Numbered from the stretch's first letter, positions 31,450 to 41,480 are shown. The stretch is DNA of 64,000 nt from Pantoea allii (GCF_002307475.1 NZ_NTMH01000022.1:124001-188000), one strand, 5' to 3'. Numbers and translations are program-made. The notes: generated by a model not told the origin, from the letters alone.

Positions 31450-31516
31450 CTCTGATTGTCGTGCTGAAGATCTTCATTCAGCCTGTAACACTGAGACGAA
31501 GTAAGTGACAAAAAAC

Positions 31517-31592
<76 letters not shown>

Positions 31593-31618
31593 ATAGAAGG
31601 GCACTACTAAACACATTT

Positions 31619-31694
<76 letters not shown>

Positions 31695-31719
31695 ATAGAG
31701 GGTACTGCTAAACATAATT

Positions 31720-31795
<76 letters not shown>

Positions 31796-31836
31796 GCCTT
31801 GTACCGTAATAAATTCTTCACCGGTACGGGGTGCGC

Positions 31837-31864
31837 ATTATACGAGAAATCGCTGCTGCTGCAA
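31837..31864 (-). promoter_or_regulatory. Promoter of the tRNA-Gly cluster
   Basis: -10 TATAAT (31837-31842), 16-bp spacer, -35 TTGCAG (31859-31864), followed by a GC-rich discriminator GCGCACCCC typical of stringently controlled stable-RNA promoters. Confidence 0.8.
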
Positions 31865-31948
31865 GATGCTTACAGCAAAATTTTGCGCTTTTGATGCGTT
31901 TGCTGATAATTGCAGCAACCTGGCGATTTCCTGCGCACCCTTTGCGGT

Positions 31949-32497
31949 TTAAAGCTGCAAAAAGTGTTGGCGGTAGTACGCCAGCTCGGCAACAGACTCG
32001 CGAATATCATCTAAAGCCTGGTGCGATCCGCTCTTTTTGAAACCCGGAAGAATGTCTGGCTTCCAGCGACGAGCCAGTTCTTTCAGCGTGCTGACATCCA
32101 GATAACGGTAATGGAAATAGGCTTCCAGCTCCGGCATGTACTTAAACAGGAAACGGCGATCCTGCCCAATGCTGTTGCCGCAAATCGGGGACGTATTGGC
32201 TGGCACCCACTGCTGCAGGAATTCGATGGTCGCCTTTTCTGCTGCGCGATCGTCAATCTTGCTGGCCTTCACTCGTTCCACTAAACCGCTATGAGTATGT
32301 GTACGGACGTTCCATTCGTCCATCAAGCCCAGCTGCGCATCTGACTGATGAACCGCCATGACCGGACCTTCTGCCAGAATGTTAAGGTCGGCGTCGGTAA
32401 CGATAGTGGCAATCTCAATAATGCGATCGCGTTCCGGATCGAGTCCGGTCATTTCAAGGTCAATCCAAATTAGATTATTTTCGTTTCCAGTTGCCAT
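31949..32497 (-). CDS. orn: Oligoribonuclease
   Basis: 182-residue DEDDh exonuclease that clears 2-5 nt RNA fragments and pGpG. Motifs: [20 protein letters not shown] (Asp, Glu), [19 protein letters not shown], and [16 protein letters not shown] with the catalytic His and Asp. Start at 32497 ([11 protein letters not shown]) fits E. coli and has AGGT upstream; the frame extends 11 codons more to an ATG at 32530. Divergent from rsgA. Confidence 0.96.
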   Translation of the reverse strand: MATGNENNLIWIDLEMTGLDPERDRIIEIATIVTDADLNILAEGPVMAVHQSDAQLGLMDEWNVRTHTHSGLVERVKASKIDDRAAEKATIEFLQQWVPANTSPICGNSIGQDRRFLFKYMPELEAYFHYRYLDVSTLKELARRWKPDILPGFKKSGSHQALDDIRESVAELAYYRQHFLQL

Positions 32498-32597
32498 GCT
32501 GTTACCTGTGGTTGCTGAGTCGTCATTCATCGTGAATAAGGTGTATCATAGACGTTTTGCCCCCCAGGGCGAAATCCAGCTAAACCAGTGAGGGTGA

Positions 32598-33647
32598 GTG
32601 AGTAAAAATAAACTGTCGAAAGGTCAACAACGTCGCGTCAGCGCTAACCACGATCGCCGTTTAAACCAGCGCAAAATGCGCCCGGAAGCGGACGATAATA
32701 TGTTCGGGCAGGACGCAGAAGGCGTGGTGGTCAGCCGATTTGGCATGCATGCCGATGTCGAGGACAGTGCAGGCCTGACGCACCGTTGTAATATTCGCCG
32801 CACGATCCGCTCACTGGTCACAGGCGATCGCGTGGTGTGGCGTCCCGCGTTAAACGGCGGCAAAGGTATTGTTGAGGCTGTGCATGAGCGTACCAGCGTT
32901 CTGACGCGTCCCGACTTCTATGACGGCGTGAAACCCATTGCCGCGAACATCGATCAAATTATTATCGTGTCAGCCATTCTGCCAGAGCTGTCATTGAACA
33001 TTATCGATCGCTACCTGGTGGCCAGCGAAACGCTGGATATTGAGCCCCTGCTGGTGCTGAACAAAATCGATCTGCTGGATGACAACGCGCGTGCATTGGT
33101 TGATGAGCAGATGGAGATTTACCGCAAGATTGGTTATCGCGTCTTGATGGTTTCCAGCCATGCGAAAGATGGCCTGAATGCGCTGCAGAATGCGTTGACT
33201 GACCGGATAAGCATCTTTGCGGGTCAGTCTGGCGTAGGCAAATCCAGTCTGCTGAATGCCCTGCTCGGCTTCGACCAACAGAAAGACACGGCCATTCTGA
33301 CTAACGACGTTTCTGACGTATCCGGGCTGGGTCAACACACGACCACCGCATCCCGGCTTTATCATTTTCCAGAAGGCGGGGACGTTATTGATTCTCCCGG
33401 CGTACGTGAGTTTGGTTTGTGGCATCTTGAGCCGGAACAAATCACGCGTGGATTTGTCGAATTCCGTGCATTCTTAGGTGATTGTAAGTTTCGTGACTGC
33501 AAACATGACACCGATCCGGGCTGTGCGATTCGTGAAGCCGTTGAAAACGGAAAAATCGATCAATCTCGCTTCTATAACTACCACCGTATTCTGGAAAGCA
33601 TGGCACAAATGAAAAGCCGGAAAAACTTCGCTGAGAGTGAAGATTAA
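32598..33647 (+). CDS. rsgA: Ribosome biogenesis GTPase RsgA
   Basis: 349 residues (E. coli 350). Circularly permuted GTPase that checks late 30S maturation. Order: N-terminal OB fold, then G4 LNKIDLLD, G1 GQSGVGKSS (about 210), G3 DSPGVREF, and a C-terminal zinc motif [16 protein letters not shown]. Start is GTG ([18 protein letters not shown]) with GAGGG unusually close (3 nt), so alternative short-range starts cannot be excluded, but the protein N-terminus matches the family. Confidence 0.97.
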   Translation: MSKNKLSKGQQRRVSANHDRRLNQRKMRPEADDNMFGQDAEGVVVSRFGMHADVEDSAGLTHRCNIRRTIRSLVTGDRVVWRPALNGGKGIVEAVHERTSVLTRPDFYDGVKPIAANIDQIIIVSAILPELSLNIIDRYLVASETLDIEPLLVLNKIDLLDDNARALVDEQMEIYRKIGYRVLMVSSHAKDGLNALQNALTDRISIFAGQSGVGKSSLLNALLGFDQQKDTAILTNDVSDVSGLGQHTTTASRLYHFPEGGDVIDSPGVREFGLWHLEPEQITRGFVEFRAFLGDCKFRDCKHDTDPGCAIREAVENGKIDQSRFYNYHRILESMAQMKSRKNFAESED

Positions 33648-33739
33648 GGCCCGTAACGACGTATTCGCCATCTGACTGGGGCGCTGTTACAATCCGCTCC
33701 CTTTTTGTCAATGTTATGAAAGATAGCCAGGAGGCTAGG

Positions 33740-34636
33740 GTGTTTGATCGTTTTAAACTCGGCTTGAATCACATTCTCCCAAAAAAATGGCTGACTGAAC
33801 TTGCAGGTTGGGGAGCAAGCCGTCGCGGCGGCTGGCTGACAAAACTGGTCATTGATGGTTTTGTCTGGTACTACAACGTCGATATGGCGGAAGCGCGTAA
33901 ACCTGATACAGCCAGTTACCGCACCTTTAACGATTTTTTTGTGCGCCCGTTGAAAGACGATGCACGCCCGATCGATACCGATGCCAGCCTGATCGTCCTG
34001 CCTGCTGATGGCGCAATAAGCCAGCTCGGATGTATTGAAGGCGACCAGATTTTCCAGGCGAAAGGCCACTATTACACGATTGATGCCCTGCTGGCCGGTA
34101 ATGAGCAAATGGCCGCCCAGTTTCGTGATGGCGCATTCGCCACCACCTATCTGGCCCCGCGCGATTATCACCGCGTACACATGCCATGTAACGGTATCCT
34201 GCGGGAAATGATCTACGTGCCCGGCGATCTTTACTCCGTTAATCCGCTGACCGCGCGCAATATCCCTAATCTCTTTGCCCGTAACGAGCGCGTAATTTGT
34301 TACTTTGAGACCGATATGGGACCTATGGTGCAAATTCTGGTGGGTGCCACCATTGTCGGCAGCATTGAAACGGTTTGGGCGGGCACAGTGACGCCGCCAC
34401 GCGAAGGGATTATCAAACGCTGGCATTACCCGGCAGCCGATCATGACGGTGCCGTCGTATTACTTAAAGGTCAGGAAATGGGCCGCTTCAAACTGGGTTC
34501 AACCGTTATCAATCTGTTTGCGCCTGGCAGGATCAAACTGGCAGAAAGCCTTGAGGCCGAAACTAAAGTTCGGTTGGGCCAGCCTATGGCGATCGCCCTT
34601 CCACTGACGACTACCGCGCCTGACGCTGTCGAGTAG
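33740..34636 (+). CDS. psd: Phosphatidylserine decarboxylase proenzyme
   Basis: 298 residues. Makes phosphatidylethanolamine at the inner membrane after self-cleavage in LGST, which leaves a pyruvoyl group from Ser254. With the GTG start at 33740 the triad falls at Asp90, His147 and Ser254, the E. coli numbers, and CCAGGAGG lies 5 nt upstream; the ATG at 33716 is therefore not used. The C-terminal tail is about 24 residues shorter than in E. coli. Five bases separate it from mscM, so the two form an operon. Confidence 0.97.
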   Translation: MFDRFKLGLNHILPKKWLTELAGWGASRRGGWLTKLVIDGFVWYYNVDMAEARKPDTASYRTFNDFFVRPLKDDARPIDTDASLIVLPADGAISQLGCIEGDQIFQAKGHYYTIDALLAGNEQMAAQFRDGAFATTYLAPRDYHRVHMPCNGILREMIYVPGDLYSVNPLTARNIPNLFARNERVICYFETDMGPMVQILVGATIVGSIETVWAGTVTPPREGIIKRWHYPAADHDGAVVLLKGQEMGRFKLGSTVINLFAPGRIKLAESLEAETKVRLGQPMAIALPLTTTAPDAVE

Positions 34637-34641
34637 AACCT

Positions 34642-37600
34642 ATGTTCGTGCGTTCGATCTTTTGTCTGCTGCTGAGCCTCTGGCTCAGCACCGCCACGCT
34701 AGCCGCCACTCTGCCTGATGCCAGCCAACTCAAACAGCAGTTGGAAGAGGTCAAAGCAGCGAAAAATTCCGCCGCGCAAACCGAGCAAATCCAGTCGCTG
34801 GAGGCCGCCCTGGCCTCGCTTTCTGAACGCGATGATGCTATCGAACGCGCGCAACAGTACCAGCAGGTTATTGATGACTTCCCGCGCCTTGCCCGTGAGC
34901 TGAGGCAGCAGATCGCCACGCTTAACGACAACGCTAAGAGCGTGCGCAGCACCATGAGCAGCGCGGAGCTGGAACAAGAGATCCTGCAAATCAGCAGTCA
35001 GTTGATCGAAGAAGGACGCCAGGCGCAGCAGGAGCAGGACCGCGCCAGGGAGATCAGTGACTCCTTGTCGCAGCTGCCGCAGCAGCAAACAGAAGCGCGC
35101 CGTGCGTTAACCGAGAGTGAGCGGCGCTTACAAAGCGCGGGCAGCGCTGCCACACCGGCCGGTCAGGCCCAGCTAATGGCACGCCAGGCAGAAAATGCCG
35201 CGAACAAAGCCAAAGTGGATGAGTATGAGCTGGCGCAGCTGTCAGCAAATAATCGTCAGGAGCTGGCTCGCATGCGCGCCGAAGTGCATCAGCGCAAAGT
35301 GACCCAGCTCGATAATTATCTGCAGGCTTTGCGTAATCAGTTGAACGAGCAACGTCAGCGCGAGGCGGAAACCGCGCTGGCACGGACGGAACAGCTGGCG
35401 GAAAACAGCGGCGATTTACCGCCCGCGATTAGCGAGCAGTTTCGTGTTAACCGCGATTTATCTGGTGCGCTGAACCAGCAGGCGCAGCGCATGGATCTGG
35501 TCGCGTCGCAACAGCGCCTCGCGACGAATCAAATTATCCAGGTACGTCAGGCGCTGTCGACGTTACGGGAGCAGTCTCAATGGCTGGGCGCCTCTAACTT
35601 ACTCGGTGATGCGCTTCGCGCGCAGGTTGCGCGTTTACCTGATATGCCGAAGTCGCAGCAGATCGACAATGAAATGGCACAGCTGCGCGTCCAGCGCCTG
35701 CATTATGAAGATCTGCTTGAACGTCAGAACGCACTGCGTAAAGCGCATCAGGCAGACGGGCAACCTTTTACCAGTGACCAAAAGCGTATTCTGGATGCAC
35801 AGCTAAAAACGCAACGAGAACTGCTGAATTCCCTGATTTCTGGCTGCGATACGCTGATTCTGGAAATCACCAAACTCAAGGTTGCCAATACTCAGCTTCA
35901 GGATGCGTTAACCGAAGTTAAAGATGCCACGCATCGCTATCTATTCTGGACGGCTGATGTTAGCCCTATTTCATTAAGCTATCCTCTGGACGTGGCGAAA
36001 GGCCTGTCCCATTTGCTGACCCTGGATACGCTGGGGCAGCTTGGCAAAGCCCTGGCGATGATGTTTACCAGTCGCAGCACCGTCTTACCCATTCTGGGTG
36101 CAGTGCTGCTGGTCGGTTTTAGCCTTAGCACACGTCGTCACTTCAATGCTTTTCTTGAGCGCTCAGCCAGCAAGGTCGGCAAGGTCACTCAGGATCGCTT
36201 CCGCCTGACCATCCGAACCGTGTTCTGGTCGATTCTGGTGGCGCTTCCGCTTCCCGTGCTTTGGGCAACCCTGGGATACGGCCTGCAAAATGCCTGGCCC
36301 TATCCTGTCGCTGTGGCCATTGGCGATGGCATCACAGCTACCCTGCCTCTGCTGTGGATATTCATGGTCAGCGCCCAGTTTGCCCGTTCTAACGGCCTGT
36401 TTATCGTGCACTTCCGCTGGCCGCAGGTGCGCGTGGCACGCGCGATGCGCTACTACTCATTGAGTATTGGCCTGATCGTGCCCTTGATCATGCTGCTGAT
36501 AACTTTTGACAACCTTGACGATCGCCTGTTTTCAGCAACGCTTGGCCGGCTGTGTTTTATTTTAATCTGCGGTGCCCTGAGTATTGTCACGGTGAGCCTG
36601 AAGCGAGCGGGTATTCCGCTTTACCTTGATAAAGAAGGTAACGGCGAAAATATGATTAACCGCCTGCTGTGGAATATCATGATCGCCATTCCGTTGCTGG
36701 CGGCGCTGGCCTCAATGATTGGCTACCTTGAAACGGCTCAGGCGCTGCTGGCGCGTCTGGAAACCTCCGTGGCAATCTGGTTTTTCCTGCTGGTTATTTA
36801 CCATATCATCCGCCGCTGGATGCTGATTCAACGGCGCAGGTTGGGTTTCGATCGCGCACGTCAGCGTCGGGCCGACATGCTGGCCAACCGCGCACGTAAT
36901 GAAGAAGAAAAAGATCAGGCGCAAAACACTGACGTCATTGAAATTGAAGAGCCCGTGATCGATTTAGATGCAATCAGCGCCCAGTCACTGCGTCTGGTGC
37001 GTTCGATTCTGACGCTAATTGCACTGGTCTCATTTATTGTCCTGTGGTCAGAAATCCATTCTGCGTTTGGTTTCCTTGAGAATATCCGCTTATGGGATGT
37101 GAACACCTCCGTACAGGGCGTGGAAAGCATTCAACCTATTACGTTGGGTGCCGTCCTGATCGCCATTCTGGTGTTCGTGATTACTACGCAGTTGGTGCGT
37201 AATATGCCCGCCCTGCTTGAGCTGGCGCTGTTGCAGCATCTTGATTTGTCGCCAGGCACAGGTTATGCCATCACCACACTGACTAAATATCTGTTGTTGC
37301 TGATTGGTGGCTTGCTGGGCTTCTCATTGATTGGGATTGAATGGTCGAAGCTACAATGGCTGGTGACCGGCCTGGGTGTTGGCCTGGGATTTGGCCTGCA
37401 GGAGATTTTTGCAAATTTTATCTCCGGTCTGATTATCCTGTTTGAAAAACCCATTCGTATCGGCGATACCGTCACTATTCGCGATCTGACTGGCAGTATT
37501 ACGCGCATTAACACCCGTGCCACCACAATTACCGACTGGGATCGCAAAGAGATTATTGTGCCCAATAAGGCCTTTATCACAGAACAGTTCGTTAACTGGT

Positions 37601-37977
37601 CGCTGTCAGACTCCGTCACCCGCGTGGTGCTGACCATCCCTGCGCCTGCGCAGGTAAGCAGCGAGGAGGTGACTACCTTGCTGAAACTGGCGGCTGAACG
37701 TTGCAGCTATGTCCTGGATACACCACCGCCGGAAGTCTTCCTGGTGGATTTGCAACAGGGCATACAGTTGTTTGAACTGCGTGTGCATGCGGCCGAGATG
37801 GGCCATCGCATGCCGCTTCGCCATGAATTACATCAGCTTATCCTGCATGGCTTTGCCGAACATGGCATTGAAATGCCGTTCCCACCGTTCCAGATGCGTG
37901 TCGAAACCTTAAGCAGAAAAAGCGCTGCCGGGACGGGGGCACCAACAACACGGACCTTCAGATCAGGCGGGCTGTAA
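34642..37977 (+). CDS. mscM: MscM (YjeP) miniconductance mechanosensitive channel
   Basis: 1111 residues (E. coli 1107). Signal peptide about 1-20, a Gln/Ala/Glu-rich periplasmic coiled-coil region to about 470, several transmembrane helices, then the MscS channel core: GLGVGLGFGLQEIFANFISG pore helix and FEKPIRIGDTVTI beta domain, VPNKAFITEQFVNWS. Member of the large MscS/MscK class that relieves osmotic downshock. Follows psd; ends at a bidirectional terminator. Confidence 0.96.
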   Translation: MFVRSIFCLLLSLWLSTATLAATLPDASQLKQQLEEVKAAKNSAAQTEQIQSLEAALASLSERDDAIERAQQYQQVIDDFPRLARELRQQIATLNDNAKSVRSTMSSAELEQEILQISSQLIEEGRQAQQEQDRAREISDSLSQLPQQQTEARRALTESERRLQSAGSAATPAGQAQLMARQAENAANKAKVDEYELAQLSANNRQELARMRAEVHQRKVTQLDNYLQALRNQLNEQRQREAETALARTEQLAENSGDLPPAISEQFRVNRDLSGALNQQAQRMDLVASQQRLATNQIIQVRQALSTLREQSQWLGASNLLGDALRAQVARLPDMPKSQQIDNEMAQLRVQRLHYEDLLERQNALRKAHQADGQPFTSDQKRILDAQLKTQRELLNSLISGCDTLILEITKLKVANTQLQDALTEVKDATHRYLFWTADVSPISLSYPLDVAKGLSHLLTLDTLGQLGKALAMMFTSRSTVLPILGAVLLVGFSLSTRRHFNAFLERSASKVGKVTQDRFRLTIRTVFWSILVALPLPVLWATLGYGLQNAWPYPVAVAIGDGITATLPLLWIFMVSAQFARSNGLFIVHFRWPQVRVARAMRYYSLSIGLIVPLIMLLITFDNLDDRLFSATLGRLCFILICGALSIVTVSLKRAGIPLYLDKEGNGENMINRLLWNIMIAIPLLAALASMIGYLETAQALLARLETSVAIWFFLLVIYHIIRRWMLIQRRRLGFDRARQRRADMLANRARNEEEKDQAQNTDVIEIEEPVIDLDAISAQSLRLVRSILTLIALVSFIVLWSEIHSAFGFLENIRLWDVNTSVQGVESIQPITLGAVLIAILVFVITTQLVRNMPALLELALLQHLDLSPGTGYAITTLTKYLLLLIGGLLGFSLIGIEWSKLQWLVTGLGVGLGFGLQEIFANFISGLIILFEKPIRIGDTVTIRDLTGSITRINTRATTITDWDRKEIIVPNKAFITEQFVNWSLSDSVTRVVLTIPAPAQVSSEEVTTLLKLAAERCSYVLDTPPPEVFLVDLQQGIQLFELRVHAAEMGHRMPLRHELHQLILHGFAEHGIEMPFPPFQMRVETLSRKSAAGTGAPTTRTFRSGGL

Positions 37978-37978
37978 A

Positions 37979-38013
37979 ATAAAAAACGCCCGGTCAGACC
38001 GGGCGTTTTCCTG
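37979..38013. terminator. Bidirectional terminator between mscM and mdh
   Basis: Long stem AAAACGCCCGGT-CAG-ACCGGGCGTTTT (37983-38009) with T-runs on both sides (TTTT on +; GTTTTTTATTTT on -). The join of the two large gene blocks falls here. Confidence 0.9.
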
Positions 38014-38027
38014 TTCGGGCGGTAATA

Positions 38028-38966
38028 TTATTGCTTCACAAACGCTTCGCCCTGGGCGATATCTTTTTTCAGGGTTTCCAACATGCCTTCCAGCGCCTGC
38101 TGCTCAAACGGACTCAGCGCACCGATAGCTTTATGCTCCGCGATACCGTTCTTACCCAACAGCAGCGGTTGCGAGAAGAAACGGGCATGCTCACCCTCGC
38201 CTTCAACGTAGGCACACTCCACAACATTCGCTTCGCCGTTTAAAGCACGGACCAGTGACAGACCAAAACGTGCGGCGGCCTGCCCCATAGATAACGTTGC
38301 TGAACCCCCGCCGGCCTTCGCTTCCACCACTTCTGTACCGGCATTCTGGATACGTTTGGTGAGATCTGCGACTTCCTGCTCGCTGAAGGTGACGCCAGGA
38401 ACCTGAGACAGTAACGGCAGAATAGTGACACCAGAGTGCCCACCGATCACCGGGACTTCTACTTCGCCAGGTTTTTTACCTTTGAGTTCAGCCACAAAGG
38501 TGTTGGCGCGAATAATGTCCAGCGTCGTTACGCCAAACAGACGATTCTTGTCATAAACACCGTGTTTCTTCAGCACCTCAGCCGCAATCGCCACTGTGGT
38601 GTTAACAGGGTTGGTGATCACCCCAATCAACGCTTTAGGTGCCGTAGTGGCAACCTGCTCAATGAGATTACGCACAATGCCGGCATTGACGTTAAACAGA
38701 TCGGCGCGATCCATACCGGGTTTGCGTGCAACCCCGGCGGAGATAAGCACGACATCAGCACCTTTTAAAGCGGGGGTGGCATCTTCTCCACTGAAACCCT
38801 TGACCTTAACCGCGGTAGGAATGTGGCTAAGATCGACCGCAACGCCCGGTGTAACGGGAGCAATGTCGTAGAGAGAAAGTTCTGAACCTGCGGGAAGCTG
38901 GGTTTTGAGTAGAAGTGCTAGCGCCTGGCCTATGCCACCAGCGGCACCGAGTACGGCAACTTTCAT
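38028..38966 (-). CDS. mdh: Malate dehydrogenase
   Basis: 312 residues, E. coli length. NAD-dependent TCA-cycle enzyme. [20 protein letters not shown] is the Rossmann motif; substrate arginines in [14 protein letters not shown]; catalytic His in [19 protein letters not shown] precedes the start. Divergent from argR across 552 bp, as in E. coli, but its 3' neighbour is mscM rather than degS. Confidence 0.98.
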   Translation of the reverse strand: MKVAVLGAAGGIGQALALLLKTQLPAGSELSLYDIAPVTPGVAVDLSHIPTAVKVKGFSGEDATPALKGADVVLISAGVARKPGMDRADLFNVNAGIVRNLIEQVATTAPKALIGVITNPVNTTVAIAAEVLKKHGVYDKNRLFGVTTLDIIRANTFVAELKGKKPGEVEVPVIGGHSGVTILPLLSQVPGVTFSEQEVADLTKRIQNAGTEVVEAKAGGGSATLSMGQAAARFGLSLVRALNGEANVVECAYVEGEGEHARFFSQPLLLGKNGIAEHKAIGALSPFEQQALEGMLETLKKDIAQGEAFVKQ

Positions 38967-39435
38967 TCATAACTCCTTATTAAGATGGGGCAGAGAAAAG
39001 CAGAAATTCCATCTGTGTCAGACCTAAATCAACTGCTCAGGCGATGACGCGCATCCGCGACTATTTTACGTGCTTACGCACTTAATCTCCGGATTAAAAA
39101 CGCACGTAATCATCTCACTATCTTCCTCACGCCGGATTGCAGTCAGATGGCAGACCTGTTCGTCCCGTCAGCATTACCTTGGGTAAGTGACATTCACAAA
39201 TGCAGCCTTTCCACCCGGTAACCCTCCAGAGTGTGATCGATATAACCTGAGACCGACAATCTTGACGTCGGCAGACAGAGAACGGCAGTGTACATTTTTA
39301 TTTTCTTACCTCATCAATAATATAACACCTTTGCAACCTTTGCCTTTTCAGGCTGTGAGCTGGGTTTTGGTCTGAGTAAATTCTTTGCTATTATCGCCGC
39401 CCGCGATGGATACCGCTTCGTACAATTAACAACCG
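38967..39435. promoter_or_regulatory. mdh-argR intergenic region
   Basis: No gene recognised; short open frames here lack ribosome sites and homology. Must hold the mdh promoter; no operator could be named with confidence apart from the ARG boxes at its right end. Confidence 0.35.
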
Positions 39436-39473
39436 ATTGCATAAAAATTCATTTATATGCATAATAATGACTT
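39436..39473 (+). promoter_or_regulatory. ARG-box pair, argR autoregulatory operator
   Basis: Box 1 core TGCATAAAAATTCA (39438-39451, one mismatch to TGAATWWWWATTCA) and box 2 core TGCATAATAATGAC (39458-39471, weaker), 18-bp boxes separated by 2 bp. A 2-bp gap is the spacing I recall for E. coli argR, against 3 bp in other arg operators. Lies 45 bp before the argR ATG. Confidence 0.78.
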
Positions 39474-39515
39474 TACTGCGACCCGAACCGCGGTTTTTCT
39501 TACGTTTACTGGTAA

Positions 39516-39989
<474 letters not shown>

Positions 39990-40001
39990 TCGTTACGCCT
40001 G

Positions 40002-40024
40002 ACCGGCAGCACACTGCCGGTTTA
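40002..40024 (+). terminator. argR terminator
   Basis: 8-bp perfect stem ACCGGCAG/CTGCCGGT, loop CACA, followed by a short TTTA; 12 bp after the argR stop. Confidence 0.55.
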
Positions 40025-40426
40025 CCCTGCCCTTTCTCTTTCATCCCTTCTCCAGACCATCGCTCGCCAAATACATTACTTTTCAATGAATTAACATTAA
40101 GCCGTGATGCTTTCAGAACAAGAAATATTGGTCATACCTTTTATGCCACTTACCATTACGCGCTATTTTACACTGCTTTACATTCAAATAGTGGCGCTAT
40201 CACCCAGACCAAAATAGTTAAGCAGCCAGATCGACCATGATTTTTCGCACTAAAAGTTAAAGTCACGCATCTTACTGTTTTTATGCGTAATTACCTGCCT
40301 GAGATAGGTTTTTCACCAATTTTAATAACTTTTGGTTATAAAAAAATCCCATAAGGTTAAATTGAGTCAACAAAACATTATTAGGCAGGTATTAATTTCT
40401 TCCGTTATTAGTCCTATACTTACTTT
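40025..40426. promoter_or_regulatory. Upstream region of the yhcN-type genes
   Basis: About 400 bp without a recognisable gene, AT-rich. A -10-like TATACT lies at 40415-40420, just before the CRP/FNR-like palindrome; no convincing -35. Confidence 0.35.
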
Positions 40427-40442
40427 CGTGATGTGAATCACA
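40427..40442. promoter_or_regulatory. CRP- or FNR-like palindrome before yhcN
   Basis: CGTGA-N6-TCACA (one mismatch to the CRP core) that also contains TGAT-N4-ATCA, the FNR core. It starts about 7 bp after the -10-like TATACT, a position that would favour repression or belong to a different promoter. Confidence 0.45.
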
Positions 40443-40482
40443 CTAATAAAAAAGAAGAACAACCACGACGAGGACATCTTTT

Positions 40483-40746
40483 ATGAAAATTAAAACTACC
40501 ATCGCTGCCTTAAGCATTTTATCTGCCCTGTCATTCGGCGCTTCAGCAGCAGATTATATCTCTGCTTCGCAAGCACAGAATCTGCAATCTGTCGGCACAG
40601 TCAGTGTCAGTGGTGTGGCCGGTGCGCCATCCGATATCAGACAGCAACTGAGCGATAAAGCCGATCAGCAAGGTGCAAAAGCCTTCCGTGTTATTGAGGC
40701 CTACAACGATGGCAACTATCACGCGACCGCTGAGCTGTACAAATAA
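40483..40746 (+). CDS. yhcN: YhcN-type DUF1471 periplasmic protein, copy 1
   Basis: 87 residues: signal peptide to FGASA (about 1-22) and one YdgH/BhsA/McbA (DUF1471) domain ending in YHATAELYK. Closest of the three to E. coli YhcN (87 aa), whose family responds to acid, peroxide and metal stress. GAGGA precedes the ATG. By eye it shares 55 of 87 residues with copy 3. No Cys and no enzyme motifs. Confidence 0.9.
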   Translation: MKIKTTIAALSILSALSFGASAADYISASQAQNLQSVGTVSVSGVAGAPSDIRQQLSDKADQQGAKAFRVIEAYNDGNYHATAELYK

Positions 40747-40821
40747 AATCGTTGGTACTGACAGGTAACCAGCTGCTATCCACGCGTTCGCTGGTTAAAC
40801 ATTATTACCGGAGAATGAATC

Positions 40822-41094
40822 ATGAAAACCCAATTAACGATTGCCGCGCTGAGCCTGGCTTCACTGCTCTCTTTTGGTGCTAACGCCGCCAGCATGGTAA
40901 CGAATCAACAGGCGCAGGATATGAACCTGCAGCCGCTGAATCAAACAATTAGCGTGAGTGGTATCAACGGCGACCAGACCAATATTCGCCAGGTACTGTC
41001 GCAGAAAGCCGATGCACAAGGTGCAGGCCACTACCGCGTCATTGAGAACAACCGTGACGATACCTTCCACGTCACCGCTGAACTGTACAAATAA
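40822..41094 (+). CDS. YhcN-type DUF1471 periplasmic protein, copy 2
   Basis: 90 residues, same layout: signal peptide to FGANA, then the domain ending FHVTAELYK. Carries a three-residue insertion near QDMNLQPLNQTISVSG and is the most diverged copy. GGAG lies about 8 nt before the ATG. The 75-bp gap after copy 1 has no terminator, so co-transcription is likely. Confidence 0.88.
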   Translation: MKTQLTIAALSLASLLSFGANAASMVTNQQAQDMNLQPLNQTISVSGINGDQTNIRQVLSQKADAQGAGHYRVIENNRDDTFHVTAELYK

Positions 41095-41187
41095 GCTATC
41101 CGCGGCCAGGCGGCCGCCCCTGACAAGATCGACGACCCGCTCTATGTTATTCATTCCGCAGGTTGTTGATATAAATGAGGAAAAATC

Positions 41188-41451
41188 ATGAAAATCAAAG
41201 CAACCATCACAACTGTTAGTCTGCTCTCCGTAATGACTTTTGGCGCTTCCGCAGCGCAACTCGTGACAGCAGACCAAACGCAGAACTTGCAACCTGTGGG
41301 AACCGTAAGCATCAGTGGCGTTGCAGGTGCCCCTGTCGACTACCGTTCACAGCTGTCTCAGAAGGCAGATGAACAAGGTGCCAGCGCTTATAAAATTATC
41401 GAAGCGAACACCGGTGACAGCTATCACATCACCGCGCAGCTGTATAAATAG
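41188..41451 (+). CDS. YhcN-type DUF1471 periplasmic protein, copy 3
   Basis: 87 residues, signal peptide to FGASA, domain ending YHITAQLYK. About 63 percent identical to copy 1 by eye over 87 ungapped positions. GAGG precedes the ATG; a strong terminator follows 29 bp after the stop, closing the three-gene unit. Confidence 0.88.
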   Translation: MKIKATITTVSLLSVMTFGASAAQLVTADQTQNLQPVGTVSISGVAGAPVDYRSQLSQKADEQGASAYKIIEANTGDSYHITAQLYK

Positions 41452-41480
41452 TTCCTCGTCTTAAGTATGACGAACCCTTT

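Larger units (their letters stand above)
31372..31454. repeat. 16-bp direct repeat carrying DnaA boxes
   Basis: GCTGTGGATAACTCTG at 31372-31387 and again at 31439-31454, 67 bp start to start. Confidence 0.95.
31177..31516. other. datA: datA-like DnaA-titration locus (putative)
   Basis: Gene-free 340 bp between queG and the tRNA-Gly cluster, very AT-rich at about 31220-31345. It contains three DnaA boxes in one orientation (31213-31221, 31374-31382, 31441-31449), two of them inside a 16-bp perfect direct repeat, and an IHF-like site (31305-31317). The E. coli datA locus, which with IHF promotes hydrolysis of DnaA-bound ATP, maps to the same neighbourhood near glyVXY. Function inferred from content plus position. 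Confidence 0.68.

Noticed and set aside
33716..33739. ATG start for psd
   Set aside because: The GTG at 33740 has the AGGAGG and restores the E. coli numbering of Asp90, His147 and Ser254.
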